Shown piece by piece: positions 23,121-37,580 of a stretch of DNA of 64,000 nt. Made by a program: the position numbers and the translations under genes. Each line of letters starts with the position of its first letter. Position 1 is the stretch's first letter. The DNA comes from Tubiluchus corallicola (lineage: Eukaryota > Priapulida > Priapulimorpha > Priapulimorphida > Tubiluchidae), in the NCBI GenBank assembly GCA_030141605.1, contig JAQGDQ010000056.1:310001-374000 (forward strand), given 5' to 3'. The notes beneath the pieces were generated by a model. It was not told where the DNA came from. It saw only the letters and a program-made list of their open reading frames with translations, and searched no databases.

Positions 23121-25989
23121 TATAATACTTATAATTGTTATATGTTGATATAATTAAAAACATGGTGTTATCAGAATTTGGAGAAAGACACCTCTATCAG
23201 ACAAGAGGCTCATTTCAGGAGATTGTCCTTAATAATTAACTAGGCCCTAGTTTGCCGCAGCTGTCAGTAGAACCTACATTAGATGGTAATCAACAGCTTG
23301 TAGTATAGCCAACTGACATACAAATAGCAGCATTGTAGCTGTATGTCATTTTTCTAAGTTTATTTTCCTTTTTTCTGACATTTTGGATATCTTGGGCATT
23401 TTTGCTATCTGTCTATCCATCTAGTTTTTAAGGATCTTAATGCAAAATTGCTTTTAAAAATAATCATTTTCTGCATTGAAATTAACAATGTAGTCATGCT
23501 TAATCCAGTTTGTCTGATCATCATCTTTCCAGAATATGTTATTAGAACAGATAATGTACTCACACACGCACGCTCACATGTAGACTTGACGCGTGTTGTC
23601 ATTGCCGCCTTAGTGTTTTTAGTTATTTTAAGAACAGATCCTAGTTAAGTGTTACAACCAAGCTACATAGTTATGTTTGTGTCCATTGATAGAGTGACAG
23701 TTTGATAGACAGGCTGGTTGCATTATGAATTGATAATATAAATTGCGTAAATATTTTACTATGTTTTAGCACTCTTCATGTTACTTCAAGTCTTTGCATC
23801 ATTTATCTTTTAGTAGACTTGTCTAATACATATTGCTACATTATTAGTTTTGACATAGGAGAGTGATTTAGTGTTTTGTTATTTTAGCAACTTTTATGAA
23901 TTTGTTGAGCATTTGTTTGGCTGAAAAGTTAGTTTACGGACTTATTATAGTAGTTAATTAAATTCCTCGGTGATAATGTTAGTAAGATGCCATTTCTATC
24001 TGTTAGCATAGACATGCCATCAACCAAAAAAAAGAAAGTCACTTATAAATTTAGTATATCTGTAAACGGGGATCTGAGATATACATCTGGAGAATCACCC
24101 ATAAAATATTATATGTAAAAAACATATGCCATTTTCCAATTTGTGCATTAAAATGCATTGATTATCAATTTATAGAGGAAGTGACTAAATGATATTAGTT
24201 CGATATCGGTAAAATGTATTATTTTTAGTATAATAAACGATGAAACACTTGGAAATTAATACTAACTTCAAATGGAGAGATTTGTTGGGTGGTTTGGTGA
24301 TCGATTGCTCTGAGTCACCTATTCAAATAAAAATAACTGCATAGGCTAACACAAACAAATAGCAGAAGTAAGAACAACTTAAACAGAGTCATTATGGAGA
24401 AACTTTTGTTGAACAAAATTTCGTTGAGCTAAGTACATATTTGGTTGTATCTTACGCAAAGTGAGGCTACTTGGGTCAATTGTTCCACAATAATGGGTCT
24501 TGGTCTCTGTTAATAAACTTCTTATTTGTGTGTGATATGGTCAGAACTCTATCAAGATTGTATTGTGTCAAAAGTATCTCAAAGTTACAAACAGAGTAGA
24601 ATAAAAGGATTGTGACTATTCCTGTTTGAAAGAGCTCTGTTAATATCAGAAAGGATGGCTAATTTAGGGATTTCAAAATTGGTCTAATGTAGTCAATGTA
24701 ACTACTGTGATTATTATTTTTTCTGCAGTTTTTGATTTTTTATTGCCTATTTTTTTATATACCTCGTATGCATTATGACTAAACTTTTATTAGAAATCTT
24801 ATCTTTATTGAATTTTTGCTCCTACCAAGTAAGATGTTTATCTCTTACAGTAATACAACATTGAGTTTGTACCTAAAAATTTTGAAAGAACGACTTATTT
24901 GGTATGCATATTATCCCATCATAGTTCATAGTGCCAGACTCCAATCATTGAATCTTCTCCAGATATTTCTTCTTGTGACAATAGTCAAATTAATTGGCAT
25001 TTTCCATATTTGACCTAGTGCTAATTTGCTTTAACACAGTTTGTTAAATGTTTAAGTTTAATATTTGTGGTAGAAATTCAAGTTCGAAAGTGATTGTGTA
25101 TGTGGAAGATGCCTGTGCAAATGGAGTTGGTTGTAACTAGTTTATGTACTGGAGACTGTTATTACTGAAAAGTAGTAACCTCCAAAAATGAAACCTATGC
25201 CACATGTTTTTTTTTTGGAATTTTTGCTCAGCATTTGAAGCAGTGACTTTGCTATCTACTAGACAAGCCTGATTTCTCCAACCAAATTTTACTGTGCCCC
25301 ATCGTGATTTGTTGGTTCAGATTACTTATTAAATATTAGTTAGCTTTTCTAGACAGTAGTAAAATTAATGAAATATCTTGGTAAGGTGGTTTTTTGCAAG
25401 GAGTCTAGGTCTAGGAGATAATATATTTGTTAGTTTGCCAACTTAAAATTGTGGTAGGTTTCTAATATTTGTAAATTACTATTATTATTATTATTTATTA
25501 TTTAATAAAATAACAAATAATAACATTTAAACTTATTTTGCTCATTTTTTCAGTGGCTACGTTTAGTCATGAATCAAAGGGATTTCTAGATATAAAATTT
25601 TGAAATCCTAAGTGGTAAAAGTTTCACGTAAATTATCTAAATGGGAAAATAAAGACTGATATTGGTTTCAGTCTTTATTAAATTTAATACCACTTAATTT
25701 TTGAGGCAATATTTGGGTTTTGAAGGAGTGCTGTGTTTCTTTTTTGTTAATGGATGGTGCCAGCGTATGCAAAATAAATTGTGCGATTACCAGAACACAT
25801 TTTACAGTACTGATGTCGCTATATACTTAAAATTATCACTGAACTAACAGGAGCTAATGCACCTTTAATAGTACTGGTACTGTGTTAGCAAGTTGTAAAT
25901 TATAGTTATCAGTACACGCCAACCCGCCTGCCAACAGTTTTTTAACCAGTCCCAAGTTCGTTGCCATTGATATACGTACTTTCTACCTA
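23121..25989. other. no gene seen
   Basis: AT-rich intergenic sequence. Short ATT-rich runs near 25,480-25,520. No exon with paired splice sites could be supported on either strand. Confidence 0.45.
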
Positions 25990-26424
25990 GACGAAGTTGA
26001 GCAAGTCTGACTGTGAGGCCAATGTAAACTTTAAACCTGCCCTTGGTGTCATTCTGCGGTCAAACTCGTTTTGTTGTAATACATTCCGTTTGCGCTGTGG
26101 CAGCTTATTCTGCCTGGCGTGTGCTGTATCAGCGCTAGTGGATTTCAACGATTTCCCGATCTAAAAGAACCAAACGAAGTTTTAGAAGGTCATTTAGTTT
26201 CGTGAATTGCGGGATCGTCTGCGCTATCTGCTCTTTGCTTGGTTACTGTTTAACGCTGATACTAACTTCTTGTAGGCTCTGTGCTTGTTAATTTGTATTC
26301 AAAGGCATAAGCCAGTGAAGGTTTCAAGGCACGCAATATGAAAATATTAGTGTTGCGATTGTGAATTTAAAGTTTTGCTACAGTACCAGAATTTCACTGT
26401 ATCACTGCGTGGGCGTATCTTAGG
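25990..26424 (+). promoter_or_regulatory. candidate promoter and non-coding first exon of the right-arm gene
   Basis: GC and CpG rise relative to the flanks between about 26,040 and 26,420. The patch ends in TTAGG directly before a perfect donor GTAAGT at 26,425. Stops occur in all plus frames, so the exon would be 5'UTR. If it belongs to the gene whose coding exons begin at 37,006, the first intron is about 10.6 kb. The transcription start is not determinable; no TATA box was seen. Confidence 0.4.
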
Positions 26425-28579
<2,155 letters not shown>

Positions 28580-28580
28580 T

Positions 28581-28800
28581 GTGCATTGCGTCGCAACTGA
28601 ACACATCTGAACTGAGAGTTATAGCACCTGTTTTTCGTGTAACGTGTTTCCGACATGCAGGCGCTAGTGACCATCAACAACGTGAACGTGAAATTACGTT
28701 TCTGTGGTAATAATTTTTCTTGTAAATAATTCTTGAAAAAACATGGTATATTTCATAGGGTAGATTGTTTTGAACTATAGTTTAAGATGCGTCTTGTTTT
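28581..28800 (+). repeat. family A copy 3, beginning with the 103-bp perfect repeat
   Basis: Bases 28,581-28,683 are identical to 31,272-31,374. Beyond that this copy continues to resemble family A (TTTCTGTGGTAATAAT and ATAGTTTAAGATG against ATTCTGTGGTAATAAT and ACAGTTTAAGATG in the complement of copy 1) up to about 28,800. The part of family A that would precede it is replaced by the GA tract. Confidence 0.85.
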
Positions 28801-30066
28801 ACTTTAAACTACAGTTACTAGCTATTCGATTGGAGTGAACATTTCAGTACACGCAGTACCCGCAAAACCTGAAACACCGGCGCGTTCACTTACGGTTGCC
28901 ACCTTGCCATCATCAGATGTCTCATATGCAGCGTGAATATTTTACCTAGCAACAACTTTCACAGCACATGTACCCTAGGAGTACTCCGACATATTTCAGC
29001 CATGTTTCACAATTAATTTAAATTGATTTTTGCGCCTCGTTAATGTCTAAATAAACTGCCTGTTAATTGTGTTATAAATATGCTTTTAGCAAACTAATAA
29101 GGAAAGATTACTTCCTGACTTCATATCATTGAGGCGTCTTTTGTAAAACACAATAAACTTGTAGTGGGAAACTGAACCAGAATTTTGTTTTCATTGAAGA
29201 ATTAAAAGAGCAGCCATCTGAGAAATCTAGTTGAAACTAGAAGTCGTAAATAGCTTTAAAACTATAAAAGATTGGGACGAGTGTGTGTCTGTGTGGTGCA
29301 TGAAAATGCTAAATTCTGCCGCTACGTCCTGTCTTTACACAGTTTTCTGACCTCGGTTGGATTACAGCAGTTACATTATTTATCGGCTGATGAATCAGCT
29401 CAGTTAACTTGACAGACTGCAAAATCGTGGGCTTGTCATCTGTCCATTCGGGCTTGATTTGAGGTTAACCCTGCATCCCTTCTCGTCCATCGTCTATTAC
29501 CAGTCTGTTATTGCTAGCCACTGTGACAGGTGCATGCCAGGTTTCTATTGGAGTCTTGTTTCCGATTTTCAAGTTTCCCTGTAGATGTTTCTGTTTCTTA
29601 TGATCCTTGGCCGACATTCCTTGATGGCCAGTGGCAGTTTATAGCGCTAGTTTTTTTCTCTCCGTCCTCTGACCCACGGAATTGTTTACACAATACTACT
29701 GGCTGCTGTTAATTAAAACTCCGCCTACTTCAAGAAGTGAAGTGTATCAACAGATATTCCTTTATTAATTACAAATCAGTAACAGTAGTAAGAATTATTT
29801 GTAGTTCCTATGAGTGTTCGTTTGAGGGCAAATGTGCAAAAAAGCACGAAATGTAAGCTGTACAGAGCTGGTGGTTGAAGTCATGAAAAAAGTGGCTTTC
29901 AAATTCGTGCAACTGCAGAGAAACTAGTGGTGGTGTTATAGTTTTGGAGAACTACTGATGCTGGGTAATCTTTTGCAGTTGCGTTGCATTCCACTGCAAT
30001 CGGCATGTATACTGCATCTTGAGCTACAATAGTGTTGTTGCACAAAAGTGGGGGTTACTAGTGACC
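28801..30066. other. no gene seen
   Basis: Intron-like sequence with modest CpG at 28,860-28,930 and 29,320-29,600. No exon supported. Confidence 0.4.
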
Positions 30067-30174
30067 ATGGCACAATCTAAAGTACTCTGCACTCTAAAAC
30101 AAAAAGAGCAGAAAGTGACGGCGTTACAATCCACAATATCCAGTGATGAGGAACAAAGTAGCAGCAGCATTTAA
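30067..30174 (+). CDS. short open frame with strong start context (weak)
   Basis: GTGACCATGG gives an ideal Kozak context. The 35-codon frame starts MAQSKVLCTLKQKEQKVTAL and ends SSDEEQSSSI-stop. The tail carries casein-kinase-2-like Ser/Glu clusters. No splice partners, no homology recognised. It could be an upstream open frame of an unmapped 5' exon or chance. Confidence 0.15.
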   Translation: MAQSKVLCTLKQKEQKVTALQSTISSDEEQSSSSI

Positions 30175-30801
30175 AAGCAACCAACGATGGTTTCGCATGT
30201 TGCAAGGGCTATGGACGACTGCACATTTTAAAGACCTGTAAATATTTTCGCACAGCATTATTGATGAAGTGTCTTATTCGCTGTGATTGCAGTATTCTCC
30301 TGCAAAATAGCTGATTAGTCACTGTAGTCTGAAACTCACAAAAGTGACTTACATTGAGGGGAACCTTTAAAACGCTTTTCCATATTTCTTTTGCAACAAC
30401 ACATCGCATCTGTCCATATAACTAAAAACAGATGAAGAAACGGTTTCATGCGACAAATGCTTTTTCTCATGAAAATCATCTGGTTACTTGCTAATTAACT
30501 GCAATGTATTTTTGCATTACGTTTGCGTATCCCTTTTCTTGGGTGGTGATTTCAAAAAGCAGGTAACCAGGTAAAGCAGGTCAGTAATGTAAAAAATACT
30601 CGCGTGAGCTTTAGCTAAAACATTAATTTTATGTAGCTACTGACGAATTTTTAGCAACTAATTACAAGCATTTGCAGATATATCTTTCATTTCAATTGAA
30701 GCGAATGTCTCTTTTTTATCGGCTGTTACTCAGAAACAGCGAGTTTGTTGTGTGTAAGCATTTTTATCGCTCGAGTGTCCTGGAATGACATAATGTCCTG
30801 G

Positions 30802-31374
<573 letters not shown>

Positions 31375-31378
31375 TTGT

Positions 31379-31379
31379 G

Positions 31380-31410
<31 letters not shown>

Positions 31411-31440
31411 AGGGAGGGAGGGAGGGAGGGAGGGAGGGAG
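31379..31440. repeat. (GGCA)n then (GGGA)n microsatellite
   Basis: About seven GGCA units pass directly into about eight GGGA units. The tract is G-rich on the plus strand. Confidence 0.95.
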
Positions 31441-33177
31441 ATGGAGAGTTGGAAACTAAGCAGCGACGTCTGCACTATATTGTTTCCCCGTGGGAATAGC
31501 GTCTTATCTTTTCATGGCTTGAAGCTTCTGGATTGCGACAGTTTGTCAAGATAATGAATAATTTATTATACGCACTGCGTCCTGTCTGGAGGCAAATCTG
31601 TCAGTTTGCAAGTAACAGTCCTGAACCAGTCCATCAACTGCGTAATTAAACCTAGACCTCTCTTAGGACCGCGTCTTAATCTCCTATCAGAAACTCCTGG
31701 ATACACTTCCAGAGCGAGAAAGTGTATTACGTACCGGGTATTCCATATTATACAGGCTGAACAGTACAGCTATACTTAGGCAAAGTTGGAATCTGAAGGC
31801 TGCCTATCAGTGTATTCAATTTCTAGTATTTATAATCATATTGTTTTTAATCAGTATTAACGATGCTGATTATAATGAAGTAGTATAATAGTGTAAAATC
31901 CGTCTTGAAATGAGTATTGTTATTACTTTTGCAGTTGGGTGACACACAGCCTTATTTGCACTGTCACTGTGCAAGCGGTTAGCTTGTATCGTTTAGAAAA
32001 AAATCAATATTTTAATTTTCGTTTATATAGCGTTTCTACTATCTAGCAGAACCGTTTACTAGGGTTGTGAATCTGCTGTTGTGAATTTACATTTATTCGT
32101 TAGTATTAGGAGAATATATTAGGTATATGTAATCTGAATTGTACTTACGTTTATTTCGTCACATAAACCCATGGACTGCAAATGTTGTCGACTTCTGAAA
32201 ACTCCTGACACTGCATAAATTTTTGTTTTGCCATGTTTGATGGGGTATGTCTGACTGCGTTCTGTGTACTGCACTAGTTGTTACTTTATAAATGATCGGG
32301 AAAGGCTTTTTTGTTAGGAAGGAATAAGTGTTATAATGCATATAATTATCAGCTGGCTTACGTAGTAAGTCTTGATTACACGTCTTTTTCTCACCCTACC
32401 GAGATAAAAATCTAGTAAGGGACCACAACGGCACAAATTTAATTATGGACGATACTCAATTGCACATGCAGTGTCAGCACTGTATTGTAATTTTATGAAA
32501 GGTTTTACGACGTGTAATTTTTACCTTGCGTAGAAGTGACTTACTAGATAACTGTAAAAAGGTATAGATAGCAAGTTATTCATTATGTTGACGACATGAC
32601 ATGTACGACATCGTAGATTATTTCATTGATAAGTTATATCTGACGCTTTCAATTTTGTTATTCAGGGATACCTTTTTAAGGTGTTTGCCACAAATCGTAC
32701 TCGCCACTTGTTTCTCTAGTCTGACCAAAGTACATAATAGCAGTGCTGCAATAAACTTATTTTAAAGCTATACGTGTACACCCTCAGGTCCGTAAGGCAG
32801 AAAACATATCTAGCCTGTAAATTAATTGTCTTAACTTCTATCTGTATCGTCGAGAAAATGTAAAATTAAAATTGATTTATATATTTTGCAGCCTGTCATC
32901 CATACGGACATGTTGAATTCGATATGTAATAAAAAGGAAGGTACAACGTTCTTGTGATTGGACGCGAGAAGCGGTTATAGCTTTGAGAATATTGTAGACG
33001 GGAGAGCGGAGCTGGTTCTAAACAAACTTTTAGCATGCTTTTTACATGTCAAAAATGTTAGTAGTAATGATTGCTTTCTCCGTGGTTTCAACTTTGCCAT
33101 GAAAAGAAACGTTAAACATTGAGTTAACATCTGTGACTAGAACTTATTACATATTACCACACAAACATAAATATACA
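31441..33177. other. no gene seen
   Basis: Intron-like sequence in the presumed first intron of the right-arm gene; no supportable exon. Confidence 0.4.
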
Positions 33178-33212
33178 TAATGACTTAATGCTTAAAGAGC
33201 ATTAAGTCATTA
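33178..33212. repeat. perfect 15-bp inverted repeat (hairpin)
   Basis: TAATGACTTAATGCT (33,178-33,192) pairs perfectly with AGCATTAAGTCATTA (33,198-33,212) around the 5-base loop TAAAG. Confidence 0.9.
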
Positions 33213-33692
33213 GTAACACTCACAAAGTTTTATACCTAAAGAGCAAAAATTTGTCACAAAATAATCAAAGTACCAAAATAGTGGACCCCAAATATTTTAC
33301 TGAAAAACTACTAGTTAACACATATGAATTACCAAAACCTAGGATCACGGTCTCCTAACATACCTACCGGCACACAACTGACAACGAACCCAAAAAGCAC
33401 AGAGATCAGAAAACCCAAAAATCAGCGACTCATGTTAATACAACCACGATGAAAAAAATAACAGATAATGACGAAGCGTAATTATTATAAGGCATTAGGA
33501 AAAAGCAACAACAAAGTATTTAACTGCCTGGTACCAAATTAAACCATCAGTCAAGACTAAAAACCACATTAAACAACAAGTTAAAACCAAAAAGAAGCAG
33601 CCACTATGACTATGTACAGCCCAGCCAATTCGGCCACTCGTGGACAAGTGTTAAAACGAGTTTTTTTGACTCGCGCGCGTGTGTAGGCTGTG

Positions 33693-33707
33693 TAGCGCCC
33701 TCTGGCA
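33693..33707. promoter_or_regulatory. CTCF-like site
   Basis: TAGCGCCCTCTGGCA, or TGCCAGAGGGCGCTA on the minus strand, matches the core of the bilaterian CTCF motif (CCASNAGGGGGCGCTA-like). It lies beside a CpG-rich GCGCGCGTGTG run (33,670-33,682). Binding is not shown by sequence alone. Confidence 0.4.
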
Positions 33708-36700
33708 ATAGTCATTCCAAAGTGCGCTAATACACCGCGACAATTATAGTTATAAATTGTCCTTTCCTCACAAAAAGGTCGAACAGCACGAACTTCCTTT
33801 AATATTAACGTCAGTTCTACATTTTTACCGTTCTGTAGCACTGCAATGGCTTGCATCTACCAATAGTTCCGTGCATTATTTACAATGGAGGAAAAGATTC
33901 ATTTAAAATACGAAAAAGTTGATGCACTTAAAATATGCAGTGACAATTTGTGTAAACGGTTAAAACACATAGCTTTGGCGTTGCGTTTGTATAAATTTTG
34001 TGGATTTGCGTTTTGATCTTTCGAGAGAAATAGCAACTAAACGAGTTTTGAAAGCTGATCGGGTTATGAATAGGGCTAAAATGGGTGAATCTTTGCGGTT
34101 TGGTGTCATTGGATAAATCAGTAGAGTTGCTCGAGTACGCGTTTGTTAATAAAGATTTTGTTCGTTGTTGCATGCAATTTCCTTGCTGCTTGCTGTTTGG
34201 TTTTTGAAAGACTTGATGAAAATTTTGTGCGACCATTACGAAGCTGCAGTTGCCCATATTCAGGAAGTGAATATTTTATTGATCTCTGTCTGATAGATGA
34301 TAGTAAGACTAAGTAAGTTCACATGGAGTTTTACATGGAGTCATCAAGTCTCTTACGTCATTTCCTCTCCGTGGAAGAGTTTGATGTTGTTTTAACACCA
34401 TTTTACCCAGCAGCTTCTGATACTAATCATGTTTTAGTTGTTGCTGCAAGACCTACCGCTTTTGTTGCTTTAATTTTTGCTGAAAAAATTACACGCTAAT
34501 TTTGTCATGCTTGTTCAAAACCACGACCAAGTTTCGTGGTTTCATTTGTGCAATTACTAAAATAACGTTGTTAAAAGTATCAGCTAGTGTACAAAAAAAT
34601 TTTTGTCGTGACTGCATAATTGAGATAATCAGGCTCCTGCTATGTATGGAAAAAAGCTAAAATGGCGAAAACGTTCGTTAGCGTTGATAACAGCAATTAG
34701 TGGCCTTTCCAGTTTGCTCGACAGATCTGAGCATCTCAAGTGGTTGATTTGACCGGAAAACGATTCTTGCCTAATCGCCTTAGCTGCTGCGTGGTATCTT
34801 TGTTTGTTTAACGACTTTAAGCCATCTCGCAAAATCTGACCTTTAATCTATGCGAAGAAGCCGGGAGTAAATATAGCTGAGTCGAAGAAATGTCACTGTA
34901 GCCAAAATTAGGTTCTTCACTATCACAGAGCGTTACTGCTGCTAGACTTACTAGCTGTTATATTAGTCGCATGATGTTTGCGTGTGTGGTGGGCATATGG
35001 TTGCGAGAGTTCCTTTTTCAAGGATGATGGGTTATTTTATGTAAAGCTTGACTTGGCATAGAGCCTGAATAACATGCTAGAGTGGCTTGGCGCTTCAGCG
35101 TAGACGATTTCAGTTTGACATTTCTCTTGTGTTGTACGTTATACTTGCAGAAAAAATGTTCTACCTTTCGAGATGAATTGTCTGCTGAATTGTGTTCACT
35201 GTTTTGCATGTTAAATATTTTCGTGTTTACAGTGCGATTATCAGATCACGCAATGCTTGACCGATTTTAGTAAAAGCTTTATTTCTGATGCTTTTGATAA
35301 ATATATATTTTACAGGTGATTGCAAATAGCATTGATTGAATCTTGCTTAATTGTATTCCATTTTGGTCATCGATTTCATGACCAGATTTCTTAAACTGGT
35401 CCTCAGACTTTAAAGCTTGCGACGATGTGGAGTTGACGAGTGACAGAGGAAAATTGTTTCTCGGTGGTTTATTTTGCTAGTTTCTATCGTTACAGGAAGA
35501 TGTTTCCGAACAGGTAGGCACTTCGGCCAGTTTAGCGTAACATCTCGAAAAAATATTCTTGATAGTTGCCTAGTTTCCGGTCCCACCACAATTACTTTTC
35601 TTACGCTAGCCATTCACATGTACTTCATGCATCCCTTTGGTTCAAGGCTTATGCATGAAAATGTTGCTATCACAAACTTTTGATTAGTCTGGTTCAGTCA
35701 TTTCAAAATGTTTGCGAACGGATGGGTTTTGTTTCTCTTTGCAGTCATACACCTGTTCGTGTCTTTCGTCTTTACTTTTGGTTGTGTCTTTCTTTATTCC
35801 TACAAGTGATGCTTGGCAAAAATTTTCCCTGCTGTTTTTCCATTGTGCTAGGATACATCTAAATTTTAGTCTATAACTGTATATATATTTACCTGTAATG
35901 GTTTTTCGCAACTTCATTTTTCGAACAGTGCCAAGCAAGACCCAATCTCGTATCGGTTACACGTTTCTTCTGTACACAAATGCAAAAACAAAACACATTT
36001 CAGAATTTAGATTGTGCAGTAGTGCAATATTTACGCTTGCTCGATTCTTAATTCATTCTGCAGGTAAAGGTTATTGAAGTTGCTCGAATTTCACTCGTTT
36101 TACCTCTTTCCTTTTATTTTCCTCAAATTTCGTTTCAGTGTATTCAATGATGAATTGATGATGTTGTTTGGCTACATTTGATCGTTTTTGTTGCGGCTCG
36201 CAAGTTTGCTCAGTTTTCGCAAGTGTAGTTTCAATGAGAACAGGAGCTAAGGCCTGTCACAATTTATTTTTGTTATTAATGAGTAGAGACTTACAAAAGG
36301 TTACTGTAAACAGTCTGACAACTAGTAGTGCTTTTGGTTCAAACTACGTTGTTAGTAACAGTTGCTTTCAGTCCCGTTTTGCAGTGGCTATATGCAGCCT
36401 CGAAAAGTTCCCAGAAAAATGAAAACTGTGATTGGGAATAGTTACTATACAGCAGGGAATTGGGGAAACACTAAAAATTCTTTCTCATTCGTGGTGCCGT
36501 TCACTTATTGGGTTTTCTGGTTTCTAATGATTTTTATTTTCATGAGTGACATTAATATCATTTCTCATTTTCAACCCCGAGGTCTGTGCGTTCTAACTCG
36601 GAAGTTCTCCGGATTGCGCACACTTATCCTTCGAACCTTCTGGTTACAAATGCGATACGATTTATCAAGTTGTAAACAACTGATAACAACGGCGAACAGT

Positions 36701-36995
36701 CTCTGACCTATTCCCTGTGTGCGATTCGACCTACTCAGCAGTATTGTTAATCTATAGGAGTATAGATTTGAACTGGGTGAACTAGCGATTGTGTGCTTAC
36801 AAGTTATAACAGCCTGTAAATATTGTTGCAAACTACAATGGAAAAACATTTATTTGCCACAAAAGACATTTCGTGTGCATTTATTTCGGGTTTGTAGTCT
36901 TGCAACTTGCAAATAACATTAACTTGACTAGTTATTTAGTGCCACGTTAAACTGGAAGGTAGTAACCATAAACGTTTGATATTTATCTGCACAAG
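33708..36995. other. no gene seen
   Basis: Contains several 60-114 codon open frames on both strands (for example 36,168-36,706). They lack splice context, recognisable motifs or consistent composition, and are treated as chance frames within the presumed first intron. Confidence 0.4.
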
Positions 36996-37005
36996 CACAG
37001 CAACT

Positions 37006-37061
37006 ATGGTTCCTTGCATAAAACCAGAACCACCAGATGAGGACACTGACTCGGATAACGT
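37006..37061 (+). CDS. right-arm gene, first coding exon
   Basis: The ATG follows acceptor-like CTGCACAAG (exon from 36,996) or CACAG (exon from 37,001). It opens MVPCIKPEPPDEDTDSDN to a strong donor GTAAGT in phase 2. The phase is exactly completed by the exon at 56,949. The peptide is strongly acidic and contains IKPE, a SUMO-acceptor consensus (hydrophobic-Lys-x-Glu), as is common at the start of transcriptional regulators. Family not recognised. With only 18 codons it is invisible to open-frame searches; its support comes from the donor, composition and phase. Confidence 0.6.
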
Positions 37062-37221
37062 GTAAGTTATGTGATTTATATTTGATGCTAACTGCATGTA
37101 AAACATCTGGATATATAAATTGATCATATCGTTCAGATATCTAGACTGAACTGATTTATGCCTAAAATCTTAAGCTGCTTAACATCGTTTCACATAAAAG
37201 CAGGGCGTCTCAGTAACGTGC

Positions 37222-37310
37222 AAGTGGTGGTGGCAGTGACAGCGGCGGCAGTGGTGTAGTGATGATAGTATTAGTAGCGGTGGAGTGGCAGTAGTAGACT
37301 GACTGACTGA
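37222..37310. repeat. imperfect GTG/GCG/TAG trinucleotide tract
   Basis: Runs such as GTGGTGGTGGCAGTGACAGC and GTAGTAGACTGACTGACTG form a degraded trinucleotide and tetranucleotide repeat just downstream of the first coding exon. Confidence 0.7.
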
Positions 37311-37440
37311 ACGAATTAACAGTACAAGAACAACACATGCAATGGATGATAGTCCCAGTCCCTTCATCGCCAATATAGCAGCCGTCATGTTTTCGCGTCA
37401 TGATTTGGTAAACTATGTTGGCGAATATATTTTTTGTAAG

Positions 37441-37580
37441 ATGCCACTTCTACAAAGCTTTGCTCACAATTACTGGTTCCTTTGTCAGTCTAAGAGAGTA
37501 AAATGCCACTTCTACAAAGCTCTGTCCACATTTACTGGTTCCTTTATCAGTCTAAGAGAATAAGATGCTACTCTATGCAG
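37441..37580. repeat. 62-bp tandem duplication
   Basis: ATGCCACTTCTACAAAGCT starts at 37,441 and again at 37,503. The two 62-base units differ at only a few positions. A third partial unit (ATGCTACTCTATGCAG) starts at 37,565 on the same period. Confidence 0.9.
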
